Counted from the first letter of the stretch, positions 34,488 to 44,082 are shown. The stretch: 64,000 nt of DNA from Algisphaera agarilytica (GCF_014207595.1 NZ_JACHGY010000001.1:3938212-4002211), one strand, 5' to 3'. The notes: generated by a model from the sequence alone, not told the origin. Numbers and translations are program-made.

Positions 34488-35899
34488 GCCATCCACAGTA
34501 GCCCAAGCAGCAACGCCCCGCCAAGGATGACCGCGATCACCGTGACCGACAACGCGCCTTGCCGATACCCCAAGGTCCAGTTGTCCAGCACGCGGTAGAT
34601 CAGCAGCGTGATGCCCACGAGCACCCCGAGCCCTAGCACGCGGAGGACGTAGCTGAAGATGACGGGGCGCATCGGGGCGCTGGGAGCCGGCGAATAATCC
34701 GCCGCGGCGTAGGCGGGTTGTCCGTTGGGTGGGGTGCCAGACGGCCGCGGCGCCTGAGCCAACTGCTGTTGGGGCGGGATGTCGACCCAGGTGAAGTTGC
34801 CTCCTTGGTAGAGGAGCTTGAGCACCTGCGGGTTCGCATCCACCAGCACCGCGTGGCGGAACACGCTGCCGTAGGACCGCTCAAGGCGTTGGGTGAACTG
34901 ATCCTCGACCAGGTTGAGCCGCCGGAGGTTGCGGACGATCGAGTCGAGCTCGGGGTACAAGATGCTGGAGTCGTAATCACTCGGCGATCCGCCGCGTTGG
35001 TCGGCCACCCGTGGCGCGAGTTTCGCCGCGACAGCCCGCAGCGCCGCGGTCTCGGCGTCTTCGGCGGTGCTCTCGGGGTTGAGACTGAAACCCATCATGA
35101 GCTTGGGCGAGTCGTGCGTGATGCGGTAGGCCGAGAGATCGGTCAGCCAGGGCTTGTCGACGAAGCGTGCGGAAAACGCGAAGGGCACCGCATCGGTCTG
35201 GTGCTCGTCCCGGGCGTGGTACATCCCGATCGGCGACTCGGGGGTCGGCGGGTTGAGCGTGAGCAGGATGCCGTGCTGACGGGTGTGGTTGGAGACGCTG
35301 GGTCTGACCGCCCGAGCCGTGATACCGAGTTCGCGTATCGCATCGGCTGCGGTCTGGTAAGTGTCGGTCGGCGGTCCCTCCATCGAGTGGATGAGCGTCA
35401 ACGGCAGCCGCCAGGGCTGACCGTACGCCTCCACGATCGCCGCGGCGATCGCCTGCTCGGCCTCGCGCTGCGAGGGATAGAAGTCCACCTCGGCGTCCGG
35501 CATGATCTCGGTCGCGGGTTGCCACTCCGTGGGGGCGACGGAGATGTTGGGCGGCTCGACCGCTACCAACGGCACGGCCGGCTGGGGTACGGGGCGCGCG
35601 GTTAATTCTTCGCGAAACGCCTCGCGTTGGCGCTCAGATTCAGTTTGGAGATAAGCCGCATTGTGTTGCTGCACGGTTGCGGTTCGTTGAACGCTGAGGA
35701 ACACCATGCCGAGGGGAAGCACAAAGAACATCATTGCGAACAACGCCACGGCGACCCATAGCCCCGTGGAGTTCTTTCGCTTGATCGCCGTCACGACCAG
35801 CATCACAAAGCCCGCCATGAGGATGCCGACGAGCAGCAGGATGAACAAGGCGGCAAAGGATACGACTACCGGGGATTGGGCCAAAAGCGTAACGTTCAT
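34484..35899 (-). CDS. Membrane protein of unknown function in the kinase/sigma operon
   Basis: The 471-residue protein has two N-terminal membrane spans (about 14-40 and 47-70), a large soluble domain (about 75-395) and two C-terminal spans (about 415-440 and 450-470). The soluble part has no motif I can name; it contains TLIHSMEGPPTDTYQTAADA and VDANPQVLKLLYQGGNFTW. Four-base overlaps link it to the kinase gene upstream and the sigma gene downstream. A role as a sensor, scaffold or anti-sigma partner is inferred only from context. Confidence 0.65.
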   Translation of the reverse strand: MNVTLLAQSPVVVSFAALFILLLVGILMAGFVMLVVTAIKRKNSTGLWVAVALFAMMFFVLPLGMVFLSVQRTATVQQHNAAYLQTESERQREAFREELTARPVPQPAVPLVAVEPPNISVAPTEWQPATEIMPDAEVDFYPSQREAEQAIAAAIVEAYGQPWRLPLTLIHSMEGPPTDTYQTAADAIRELGITARAVRPSVSNHTRQHGILLTLNPPTPESPIGMYHARDEHQTDAVPFAFSARFVDKPWLTDLSAYRITHDSPKLMMGFSLNPESTAEDAETAALRAVAAKLAPRVADQRGGSPSDYDSSILYPELDSIVRNLRRLNLVEDQFTQRLERSYGSVFRHAVLVDANPQVLKLLYQGGNFTWVDIPPQQQLAQAPRPSGTPPNGQPAYAAADYSPAPSAPMRPVIFSYVLRVLGLGVLVGITLLIYRVLDNWTLGYRQGALSVTVIAVILGGALLLGLLWMA

Positions 35900-38406
35900 G
35901 AGGACACCTCCGGTCTGGTCGAATGCGAAATCACGCGACTGCGCGCGGGGATGGCCATCAACACCATGCCAATCGCCAGCGTTGCAAAACCGCCGATGAC
36001 GTTAGTCATGCCCTGGTCAAGGTAGAGGTCCAGGGTCGCGGCGAACCCCGTCTGGCCTTGTTCGAGCAGTGTGGTCTGCATCTGGTTGAGTTTCCAGTCA
36101 CTGACCGCGCGGAATCCGTCCTCGGTCATCGACATCATCGCAAAGAAGAAGAACAAGCCGCCGGCAGCGAGGGCCCGCAGACAGTGCAGCGCGCCGCCCC
36201 GGCGGCCCATGACAATCATGAAGGTGCCCAGCACGATCCCGGCCAGGCCGACGATCCCGATCAGCCGGCCCAGCAGCAGCGGCCACGCGTCGTAGCCGAA
36301 CTCCCGGGCGATCTCTTCACGCATGTTCTCGAACACCGGCAGCACCGATACCGCCTGCGGTAGCGACATAAACACCGGCATCACCAACGCCAGGCTGACC
36401 AGCAGCAGCAGAATCCCAAACAGGTGTAGCATCATCGCAAACGGATTGATCCGGCCGTCGATGCGTGGTGTCCAGGTACGCTTCACCGCAGCGCTCTTGC
36501 GCGTGACGTGGGCCGAGCGGCTTTGCGGCGGCCCGGCGAGTTCCCAACGGACGAGCGGCTTGCCCTGGGTGTCGGTAAACGCGCCGCAGAGGATGAGGAT
36601 GCCGTCGATAAGTTGGCCGATGCCAAAGAGGCCGAACGTGCACAGCCAGAGGATGCCCGTGAACCACTTGCCGACGTAGAAGCGGTGCAGCCCGCCCAGC
36701 GGCATGATGATCCACACCGCACACAGCAGTAGGGCCGCGAGTCGGCTGTGGCGCGAGGAAGTATCCGTCGGCTCAGTTTGCGACTCGGCCTTTGGCTGCG
36801 GTGAGACAGGCGCGGCCTCGGGATGCGGGGGCTCAGCCACGGGAACGGGGAGCGGGACGACCGGAGTTGCCGGGGATAGCGGCGCGACGGGATGAGGCGT
36901 GTTGGTCGGACGCACCAGCTGCGCTCCCAACGCAATGATCACCGGCAGCACAAACGCAATCGCGACCGCTTCGGGCATTAACACGAGAGTGGGCAACGCC
37001 GCGGCCAGCCCCAGGCCAACCCAAAGCCCCGGCGAGAACGCAACCGCTCGGTCCGGATGCGTATAGCGAGGCCAATACACACACGCCGTCACCAGCGCGG
37101 AGAAGAAGGCTGCTGTAACGAGATGGCTGCCCACGCGATCGGATACCCCGCCGGCGACCACGATAAAGATGAACGGCAAAGCGATCAGGGCGTGGCTCAG
37201 GATCGGGCGGATGGCGAACCCCAACCGGGTTCCCAGCAAGGGATCGGGTTCGTAGCGGCTTCCGCGAGTCACGGCCCATGTCGTCGCCGGGCCCACGAAC
37301 ATCAGCATGAAGAGCGATGACCAGAACCCTTCATCGGCGTGACGCTCCATGCCGGTGCCGGTCAGGGCCGCCGCAACCAAAGCAAGGATCACGGTCAGCA
37401 TGAGGAACAGGCCGCGGCCCTGGCTTGGCCAACGCCGCTCGTTTGCGGCAGGTGGTGTCTTGGCACCGGCTGCGGGACGCAGCGCACGCAGCGGGACGCC
37501 CCCCGGCGATACGTTGTTCGCTGGCGGCGTCTCGAGCTTTCGCCCCACCCGCTTGGCGATCACGCTCAGCTCGTCGGCGTTGAGCTGCGACACGCTGTTG
37601 CGGACGTGCTCGGTCCCGAACAAGTCTTCCACCGTCTCCGTGGCGGACGCGTAACGGTCGGCCGGGTCTTTCTGCAACGCCTTGCGGATCACCTTGGCAA
37701 ACGCCTCGGGCACATCATCCAGCTCGGGCTCGGCCTGGAGATGTTTCATCAGCACCTCGCTCGGGCTGTCGCCGGAGTACGGCACCCGGCCGGTGAGCAT
37801 TTCGTAGAGCAGGCAGCCCAGGGCGTAGAGGTCGATGGACTTGTCGTACTTGCCCGCGCCGATCTCCGGCGCCATGTAGTGCACCGTGCCGACGGTGACG
37901 GTTTGGCTGGCGACGGGGTCGGCGGACATGAGTTTAGACAGGCCGTAGTCGCCGATTTTTACGTAGCCGTCTTCGTAGAAGATGTTGGCGGGTTTTAGGT
38001 CGCGGTGAACCACGCCGTAGCCGTGCAGGTGGCTCAGGCCCTTGGCGACTTCGCGCAGGAAGAACGCGGCCTTGTCCGGGCCCAGGCCCTCGGGCGAGTC
38101 GTTGAGCAGGTCGCGCAGCGACGGCCCGGCGACGTACTCCATCACCACGAACGGCGTGCCGTCCTCGGCGGTCTTCACATCGAAGATGCTCACCAGGTGC
38201 GGGCTCTTGAGGTTCATGCAGTGGCGGATGCCACGCAGCTCGATCTCGTCGTAGCCCTGAGTGACGTAGAGCGCTTTAAGCGCGACCTCACGGCCGGCGT
38301 CGCTCTCGGCGAAGTAGACCTCGCCGAAGCCGCCGCGCCCGGCGGGGGCGCGCACGGTGTAGCCGTCGAGGGGGCGGTCGCCGGGTTGGTATCGATACGT
38401 TGACAA
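35896..38406 (-). CDS. Ser/Thr protein kinase with TM2 domain and multiple membrane spans
   Basis: The 836-residue protein (TTG start) has an N-terminal kinase: glycine loop GRGGFGEV, Lys44 in VALKAL, HRDLKPAN (D136), metal motif written DYG (153-155) instead of DFG, and APE 179-181. After a linker come several membrane helices, then a TM2 domain (GGLHRFYVGKWFTGILWL, about 590-650) and more helices. The kinase should face the cytoplasm and phosphorylate partners such as the co-encoded sigma factor. The start is uncertain: TTG 38406 fits the domain and lies 27 bases after the upstream stop, while a GTG at 38469 adds 21 residues without matching the family. Confidence 0.85.
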   Translation of the reverse strand: MSTYRYQPGDRPLDGYTVRAPAGRGGFGEVYFAESDAGREVALKALYVTQGYDEIELRGIRHCMNLKSPHLVSIFDVKTAEDGTPFVVMEYVAGPSLRDLLNDSPEGLGPDKAAFFLREVAKGLSHLHGYGVVHRDLKPANIFYEDGYVKIGDYGLSKLMSADPVASQTVTVGTVHYMAPEIGAGKYDKSIDLYALGCLLYEMLTGRVPYSGDSPSEVLMKHLQAEPELDDVPEAFAKVIRKALQKDPADRYASATETVEDLFGTEHVRNSVSQLNADELSVIAKRVGRKLETPPANNVSPGGVPLRALRPAAGAKTPPAANERRWPSQGRGLFLMLTVILALVAAALTGTGMERHADEGFWSSLFMLMFVGPATTWAVTRGSRYEPDPLLGTRLGFAIRPILSHALIALPFIFIVVAGGVSDRVGSHLVTAAFFSALVTACVYWPRYTHPDRAVAFSPGLWVGLGLAAALPTLVLMPEAVAIAFVLPVIIALGAQLVRPTNTPHPVAPLSPATPVVPLPVPVAEPPHPEAAPVSPQPKAESQTEPTDTSSRHSRLAALLLCAVWIIMPLGGLHRFYVGKWFTGILWLCTFGLFGIGQLIDGILILCGAFTDTQGKPLVRWELAGPPQSRSAHVTRKSAAVKRTWTPRIDGRINPFAMMLHLFGILLLLVSLALVMPVFMSLPQAVSVLPVFENMREEIAREFGYDAWPLLLGRLIGIVGLAGIVLGTFMIVMGRRGGALHCLRALAAGGLFFFFAMMSMTEDGFRAVSDWKLNQMQTTLLEQGQTGFAATLDLYLDQGMTNVIGGFATLAIGMVLMAIPARSRVISHSTRPEVSS

Positions 38407-38432
38407 GAGAGGTGGACCCTGGATTGAGGCGG

Positions 38433-39953
38433 TCAGGCCGATGACAAGTCGAAAGAGGTGACGGACCACGCTTGGCCGTGGATGGTTTGCTCTGGGCCGC
38501 CCGGCACAAGCGGTACGCCCTCGGCCGCGAGCCCGTCAGCCGTGGGGCGGAAGGTGACGGGGTGCGGCAGCTTCGGGTCACGCAGGTGGCAGCCGCGGTG
38601 CGGACCGATGAGCAACTCGCCCGAGAGCAACACGACGCGTCGCAGGTTCGGCGTGGTGAAGCGCCCGGCGGTCAGTTCGAGCACCGCGGTCTGACTCGCG
38701 GGGTTGGCCCGCAGGTAACGCAGCTTGATGCGTGGGCCGACGCCCAGGCGGTCCTGGTGCGTGAGCAGGGCGTGCGTGGCGGGCTGCTGGTTCACGGTGA
38801 GGTCGGAGCTGGCCTGGACGAGGTGGCCTTCTTCATCACGGGTGAACGTGAGGGGATGGCTGGATTCGGATGCGATCAGCGGCAACACGGATGCACCAGT
38901 CGTACCCAGGCTCACCTGCGGCGTAGCGCAGAGCACGGCCAACGGCTGGCCGTCTTGGTGCAGGATGAGTGGAGATTGCGACAAAGTAGAAGCGGCCACG
39001 GCCTGGTGGGGTGAATCCGTCATCGAGCGATACCCATATCCTACCGCTCGCGTTGCCGCTTGAGTTGCGACATTCGACGTCGCGCCGCCCACTTCCGCGA
39101 GGGCCCCGATCGGCCCGGCGATCAACGCTTCCTGTGCATCACGCAGCGATTTCGTTTGCGCAATCGCGTCGTCTAGCCAATCCACGCCCCGGAAGTGACG
39201 CGCTGCGCGTTGAAGCGGGGGCAGCGCAACGGCGGCGTCACCCCGGTCCAGCGCCACCGCCGCGGCTTGCAGATCGTGGCACACCTGCGTCAGCGTTTCG
39301 CTGGCCCCGGTCAGCTTGAGTAACGTCAGCGCTTCATCGGGTTGGCCGGCACGGAGATGGTCCTCGGCAGACTGCGCGGCATGCGTGTGTAGCGCGTGTT
39401 TGAGCACGTCGCTCTCGGACGATGGCGGGAATGCCGCGAGACGTTCGACGACGTGGGCCGCTCCAACGAAATCATTTCGCTCTAGCGCCGCCTCACCGCG
39501 TTCGATGAGAGCCTGACGTTCGAGCTTGCGGAGGTCCAGGTGTTCAACCAGGCGTTTGCCCGCGACGCTGCCGAGTTCCGGGGCGGCTTCTCGGGCGCGG
39601 GTGGATTGGCCCAGGTCGGCCAGCCGTTTGGCGTAGGCCAGGCCGTCGGCGGCGCATCGTTCTTGGCGCTGTTGGGCTGCGCGTTCCTGGGCCACTTGAG
39701 CGAGGAGCTCGGCGGCCTCGGCTTGGCCCGGCTCGATGGACAGGACACGCTGGGCATCGCTTCGGGCCTCGGCCCAACGCTCGGCACCCAGGTGCTCGCG
39801 CCCACGCTGCACGAGCCGCTTGCAGAGCTCGGTCAACGCGTCCTGGGCCCGGCGGTGCGGCCGAATACTCGGTTGCGTTAAAAGGTTCGCCGCCTCGTCG
39901 AGCCGACCCGCGTGCATGGCGGTGAGGGCGTGATGGAGGGTGGCGTGGTTCAT
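38433..39953 (-). CDS. TPR-like helical protein with C-terminal FHA-like region
   Basis: The 506-residue soluble protein begins with helical repeats of TPR type (about 1-260; LDEAANLLTQPS, WAEARSDAQRVLSIEPGQAEAAELLAQVA). The C-terminal ~170 residues are beta-rich and contain RVVLLSGELLIGPHRGCHLRDPKLPHPVTF, which resembles an FHA core (G-R-x...-S/H) though the canonical Arg and Ser are not clear. FHA domains bind phosphothreonine, so this protein may be the first target or adaptor of the kinase encoded next. It is the first gene of the four-gene leftward operon. Confidence 0.65.
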   Translation of the reverse strand: MNHATLHHALTAMHAGRLDEAANLLTQPSIRPHRRAQDALTELCKRLVQRGREHLGAERWAEARSDAQRVLSIEPGQAEAAELLAQVAQERAAQQRQERCAADGLAYAKRLADLGQSTRAREAAPELGSVAGKRLVEHLDLRKLERQALIERGEAALERNDFVGAAHVVERLAAFPPSSESDVLKHALHTHAAQSAEDHLRAGQPDEALTLLKLTGASETLTQVCHDLQAAAVALDRGDAAVALPPLQRAARHFRGVDWLDDAIAQTKSLRDAQEALIAGPIGALAEVGGATSNVATQAATRAVGYGYRSMTDSPHQAVAASTLSQSPLILHQDGQPLAVLCATPQVSLGTTGASVLPLIASESSHPLTFTRDEEGHLVQASSDLTVNQQPATHALLTHQDRLGVGPRIKLRYLRANPASQTAVLELTAGRFTTPNLRRVVLLSGELLIGPHRGCHLRDPKLPHPVTFRPTADGLAAEGVPLVPGGPEQTIHGQAWSVTSFDLSSA

Positions 39954-40075
39954 GACGGGCGGTGCGGTGCGGGCGTTGGCGGGAGAGACGAGACTTGAAG
40001 CTGGCTAGCCTCGGTTAGGAAGTCAACCGGGAGGGTGGGAACTTAGGAGAGCTGCGAAGGGTGATTGCCTTGGTC

Positions 40076-40193
40076 CCCTCTCCCCCCGGGAGAGGGTTAG
40101 GGTGAGGGCGGCTGGGACGCTCGATGGCCTGCATCGGCTCAGATCATCCAGACTCACGTGCCCTCACCCCGGCCCTCTCCCGGAGGGAGAGGG
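40076..40193. repeat. REPIN-like pair of inverted palindromic repeats, family A
   Basis: The ~34-base element seen at 589-622 occurs at 40076-40109 and inverted at 40160-40193, facing across 50 bases. It lies upstream of the kinase operon and just after the coiled-coil gene, so it may also end that transcript. Confidence 0.78.
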
Positions 40194-40221
40194 GGTAAAA
40201 CCAGCGGCCTCGTACACGTTC

Positions 40222-41052
40222 TTACTGGCCGATCCGTCCGGCCAGTTCCATGTTTTCGATCGCGGGGGTTTCGTCGATGCCGAGCAATGCATCGACCTCG
40301 GCTAGCAGCTCGGCCTCGGTGGGGCCGGCGAGCGGGATGCCGGCGGTGAAGCGTGCTTCGTGGGCCAGCGTGCGTTCGGCCACGTCCAGACGTTCCTGCA
40401 GCTCGGCGATGAGGTTCTCGGTCTGGTTCAGCTTGCTGTCGTTGAGGGCGAGGCCCGACGCCGACTCGGCGGCCTGCACCATGCGGAACTGCGCGGCGAG
40501 GCTTTCGATGCGGTCTTCGAGTTGCAGCTTGCGGGTCTGGGCCTGCTCAAGCGAGGTCGTGGCGGCGGCCAGCGACGCACGGCGGCTTTCCTCGACGCGG
40601 CGTTTGCCCTCAAGCACGAGCTTGGCTTCCTTGAGCATCGACACGCGTCGGCCCATGTCCTGGGTGACCGCGTCGCGGCTGTAGGTCCGGCCGTTGACGT
40701 AGTGGACGGTCTGGCCGGACGCCACGACGTCACGCAGCTGGGCGAGGGCGGCTTCTTCCTGGGCGACGCGCTGCTCGCTCTCGACGATGCTGCGTGAGAG
40801 GGCTTCCAGCTCGACTTCTTCCCGGGCGATCTGGCGGATGTTGTCGTGCAGCTCGGGCAGCACTTCGTCGAGCAGGTCGCGGGCCCGCTGCAGCTCGAAC
40901 GACAGCGGCACCGCCGCTTTGGTCTCGCGCTGGACCGAATAGACCGAGCTCTTGGCGTAACTCATCAATTCTCCGCCGAAGAGGAGGGCACCGGCGGCGA
41001 CGCCCACGGCACCGATGAGAAGGACTTTTTTGACCGTTTTGGGGACCAACAT
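40222..41052 (-). CDS. Membrane-anchored coiled-coil protein
   Basis: The 276-residue protein has an N-terminal membrane helix (MLVPKTVKKVLLIGAVGVAAGALLF) and then heptad-rich coiled coil over about residues 45-245 (ELQRARDLLDEVLPELHDNI, SLEQAQTRKLQLEDRIESLAAQFRMV, ENLIAELQERLDVAERTL). No enzyme motif is visible. Similar anchored coiled-coil proteins are common in planctomycetes with unknown role, perhaps in envelope organisation or PspA-like stress response. ATG 41052 is chosen over 41085 because GGAG precedes it by about six bases. Confidence 0.7.
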   Translation of the reverse strand: MLVPKTVKKVLLIGAVGVAAGALLFGGELMSYAKSSVYSVQRETKAAVPLSFELQRARDLLDEVLPELHDNIRQIAREEVELEALSRSIVESEQRVAQEEAALAQLRDVVASGQTVHYVNGRTYSRDAVTQDMGRRVSMLKEAKLVLEGKRRVEESRRASLAAATTSLEQAQTRKLQLEDRIESLAAQFRMVQAAESASGLALNDSKLNQTENLIAELQERLDVAERTLAHEARFTAGIPLAGPTEAELLAEVDALLGIDETPAIENMELAGRIGQ

Positions 41053-41443
41053 GGCTAACTCCAGTAAGGGGAAAAGGGGGCTCAATTCGGTAGACGCGGC
41101 CCGATTTCGAAAATGACAGCGGAGTTAGAAAAAATTTTGAAAAACGACGGGCTGATGCGCACAGCACATCCGCCACGCCCCTGTATGGAGGCGCTGTTCT
41201 ATGCATAGACGTCACGAAAGCTCAAGGATTTCAGACTTCACCCGACGGGGCGCATTATGGTCTGGATGTGGTCTACCGCCAGACCAGACCACCAAAACCA
41301 GACCAGTTGACCAGCGAGGCAAAGCCGGGTGGCCGGGGCAGAGTCCGCGATGCCCCGGAACCAGTGGCCAAAGCGGCGGTTTAGGATCGCCGGCTAAACG
41401 TGACATGGAAATTGGGGCGATTAGAAAATCACGTCACGGGGGT
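41053..41443. other. 391-base gene-free stretch with several inverted repeats
   Basis: It contains a cluster of CCAGACCA/TGGTCTGG words in both orientations (about 41256-41305) and the stem-loop CCGGGGCA/TGCCCCGG at 41333-41358. The stem-loop could end the AraC transcript, though no T-run follows. No coding frame is convincing. Confidence 0.55.
41333..41358. repeat. Stem-loop CCGGGGCA-N10-TGCCCCGG, related to 3762-3795
   Basis: A perfect 8-bp stem with loop GAGTCCGCGA. A degenerate relative (GGCAGAGTCTTCGATGCTCCGG) occurs at about 3771-3792, sharing the GCAGAGTC...CGATGC core. It is probably a dispersed genomic repeat. Confidence 0.6.
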
Positions 41444-42259
41444 TTACGACTGGCCCTTGCGGTAGGCCGAGGGGCTGCGGCCGGTGAACTGCTTGAACTG
41501 CTTGGAGAACGCGAACGCGTCGGCGTAGCCCAGCAGGTCGGCGATCCGGCTGACCGCATGGCTGGATTCTTTGAGCTCGTGGCAGGCGCGTTCGATCCGG
41601 GCGGCGACACGGTACTGCTGCGGGCTCTTGCCGAAACGCTGGCGGAAGAGGCGGGAGAAGTGGGCGGCGCTGACACCCAGGTCCTCGGCCATCTGGGCGA
41701 TGGAGATGCTGCTCGCGGGGTCGTGTCGCATCTGGGCGGCGAGCGTGGTGAGGGCGGTTTCGTGGGGGCCGCGGTCCTGCCGCGCGGGGGTGTGCAGCAG
41801 GTCCAGCAGCACGGCCTGAAGCAGGGTCAAGGTCGCGGGGTTGGCCCGGGCCGATTCGCCCCAGCGATCGGGGGTGGCGCGGTCGATGGACTCGATGATC
41901 CGCCGGGTGGCCAGGTCTGTGAACGCGAGGTCGGCGACCTCGAAGAACTCCGGCGGCTCGGTGGAGAAGCTGCCGGTGAAGTGGATGTACGTGAAGCCCA
42001 GGGGCTGGGTGTCGCTGGTACCCGCGTCGTAGATCCCGCCCGGCCGCATCCACGCGCAGAAGCCGGGGCGCAGCTCGTGCGTTTGGTTGTGGCGGTCACG
42101 CATCCAGCCCCGCCCACCCCAGACCAGCCACAACTCGTGGTCGCGCAGGGCGAGAGACGTTTCGCGGTCCCGTCCCCAACCGGGCTCGGCGGTCTTGCTG
42201 CCGCAGGGGTGGGTGATCGCGAGATCGTTGAAGCTGACTACAGGATCAATCGATGACAT
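41444..42259 (-). CDS. AraC-family transcriptional regulator
   Basis: The 271-residue protein has an N-terminal cupin sensor region (ELRPGFCAWMRPGGIYDAG, PLGFTYIHFTGSF) and a C-terminal double helix-turn-helix (ISIAQMAEDLGVSAAHFSRLF and VSRIADLLGYADAFAFSKQF). It is divergent from the sulfatase at 42368, with 108 bases between starts, so it very likely controls that gene. The start at 42259 matches family length, but no ribosome-binding site is seen; the frame stays open much further upstream. Confidence 0.83.
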   Translation of the reverse strand: MSSIDPVVSFNDLAITHPCGSKTAEPGWGRDRETSLALRDHELWLVWGGRGWMRDRHNQTHELRPGFCAWMRPGGIYDAGTSDTQPLGFTYIHFTGSFSTEPPEFFEVADLAFTDLATRRIIESIDRATPDRWGESARANPATLTLLQAVLLDLLHTPARQDRGPHETALTTLAAQMRHDPASSISIAQMAEDLGVSAAHFSRLFRQRFGKSPQQYRVAARIERACHELKESSHAVSRIADLLGYADAFAFSKQFKQFTGRSPSAYRKGQS

Positions 42260-42367
42260 GATTGGTGTGGATGAATCAATTGTGATTGAGGGTATGCAGC
42301 GGCATAATACATCAAGCCAATACATCCCCAAAGTATTTCTTGTTTCTGTCCCGTCTGGAGTTCTGTT

Positions 42368-44065
42368 TTGAAATCGATCATCTCGGCTTGGGTTCTGTTG
42401 CTGCTGGTTGGTGCGTCGATGAACGCCGTGGGGAACGCGCAGGCCGACGCCCCCCGGCCGAACATCTTGCTGTTCTTTACTGACGACCTGGACTTCGACG
42501 AGATCAACCTCTACGACCTGACGCAGTACCCCAGCCACACAGGCATGCGGCAGCAGGGGTATTACGACGGCAAGCCTGACCAAAGCGACTACTTTTCCAA
42601 TCCCCGCATGCTCACGCCGAACCTCGAGAAGCTGGCGAGTCAGGGGCTGACGCTGAATCGGTTCTACATCACCTCGCCGATCTGCACGCCCAGCCGATTC
42701 ACGATCCTCACCGGGCGTTACGCGTCGCGCAGTCAGGCGTTCCTGCATCACAGCCCCGCCGGCGGCCCGGCCAACGTGAACTGGGGCACGGGGCTGAAGA
42801 TCGCCGAGACCAACATCGCCAAGGCCCTGCAAGACGCGGGCTACTTCACCGGCGTCGTCGGTAAGTGGCACCTCGGCCACGACATCAGCCGTTACGACAA
42901 AGAGCTCAAAACCCTCGATCCCATGAAGCCCGAGGACAACCAGCGCATCCGCGACGCGCACGAAGACACCTGCGAAGCGTTCAAGCAAGCCGGCTTCGAC
43001 TTCGCCGACAGCATCTACGTGGGCAACATCGGGGAGATCCACGTCCCGCAGATGCTCAAGCGGGAGAACCTGCCTTGGGTTACCCAGGGCGCGCTCAACT
43101 TCCTCGACCTGCAGAGCCCCGAGAGCGATAAGCCGTTCTTCCTATACATGTCACTGCCGCTGCCGCACAACCAGTTCTACGACACGCAGAACCGCTCGGG
43201 CAAAGGCGCGGGCTGGTGGAACAACGACCCCCGTGCCACGCCCGGCGGGTATCTCGACGAGGCCCCCACATCCCAGCCGTCGAGCGACGACGTGATGCGC
43301 CGTATCCGCGAGGCGGGTTTGCCCGATGTGAATTCGATGGCGACGAATCTGGACGACAGCCTCGGGGCGGTCATGGCCAAGCTCGAAGAGCGCGGCCTGG
43401 CAGAGAACACCGTCTTGATCTTCACCAGCGACCACCAGAGCCGCGGGAAGAACACCGTGTACGAAGCGGCGCGGGTGCCGTTCGTTGTGCGTTGGCCGGG
43501 CAAGATCCCCGCGGGCGTGCGGTCCGACTTGTTGTGCGGTAACGTCGATCTGCCCTCAACGTTTCTCGAATGGGCGGGCGCTGAAAACGTGCCCGAGGAT
43601 GTGGGGCAGGACGGCGTGAGCCTTGCCCAGGCGTTACTGAATCCCGAGGATGCCACGCCGGTGCGCGACGCGTTGCTACTGGAATGCGGCTTCGCCCGGG
43701 CGGTGGTGACGGACCGTTGGAAACTGATCGCCTGCCGCGCGCCCGACGAAATCATGCAGCGCATGGCCGAGGACGCCGCGCGGGCCGAGCGTGAAGGCAC
43801 CCGCCGGTACGTCGCATGGGACGGCCGCACCAACGAGCGGAACCGGGGCAAGCGGGGCTTCAGCGCCGGGGTCGTGATGGACTCGGACCGCGACTTCCCG
43901 CACTACTTCGATGCGGACCAACTCTACGACCTCGACGCCGATCCGTTCGAACAGGTCAACCTGTTCGGAGATGAGGCGAACCGCGAAACGATCGAGCAGT
44001 TGCAAGACCAACTGCGCGGTTTCCTCGAGACACTGCCGCACACGTTTGGCGAATTCACCCCGTAA
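42368..44065 (+). CDS. Secreted S1-family sulfatase (second)
   Basis: The 565-residue product has a signal peptide (about 1-24) and the formylglycine signature CTPSR (C106-R110), metal ligands in FFTDDLDFDE (D39, D40), GKWHLGHD, and FTSDHQSRGK. The start is TTG, supported by GGAG nine bases upstream and the signal peptide. It should release sulfate from an algal or host-type sulfated glycan; the target is unknown. It is divergent from an AraC regulator, separate from the main operon, so it may answer a different inducer. Confidence 0.87.
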   Translation: MKSIISAWVLLLLVGASMNAVGNAQADAPRPNILLFFTDDLDFDEINLYDLTQYPSHTGMRQQGYYDGKPDQSDYFSNPRMLTPNLEKLASQGLTLNRFYITSPICTPSRFTILTGRYASRSQAFLHHSPAGGPANVNWGTGLKIAETNIAKALQDAGYFTGVVGKWHLGHDISRYDKELKTLDPMKPEDNQRIRDAHEDTCEAFKQAGFDFADSIYVGNIGEIHVPQMLKRENLPWVTQGALNFLDLQSPESDKPFFLYMSLPLPHNQFYDTQNRSGKGAGWWNNDPRATPGGYLDEAPTSQPSSDDVMRRIREAGLPDVNSMATNLDDSLGAVMAKLEERGLAENTVLIFTSDHQSRGKNTVYEAARVPFVVRWPGKIPAGVRSDLLCGNVDLPSTFLEWAGAENVPEDVGQDGVSLAQALLNPEDATPVRDALLLECGFARAVVTDRWKLIACRAPDEIMQRMAEDAARAEREGTRRYVAWDGRTNERNRGKRGFSAGVVMDSDRDFPHYFDADQLYDLDADPFEQVNLFGDEANRETIEQLQDQLRGFLETLPHTFGEFTP

Positions 44066-44082
44066 GTCTGCTTGAATTTGCG

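Noticed and set aside
42260-43042. N-terminal extension of the AraC regulator across the sulfatase gene
   Set aside because: The extension is antisense to sulfatase coding sequence and would make the regulator twice family length.
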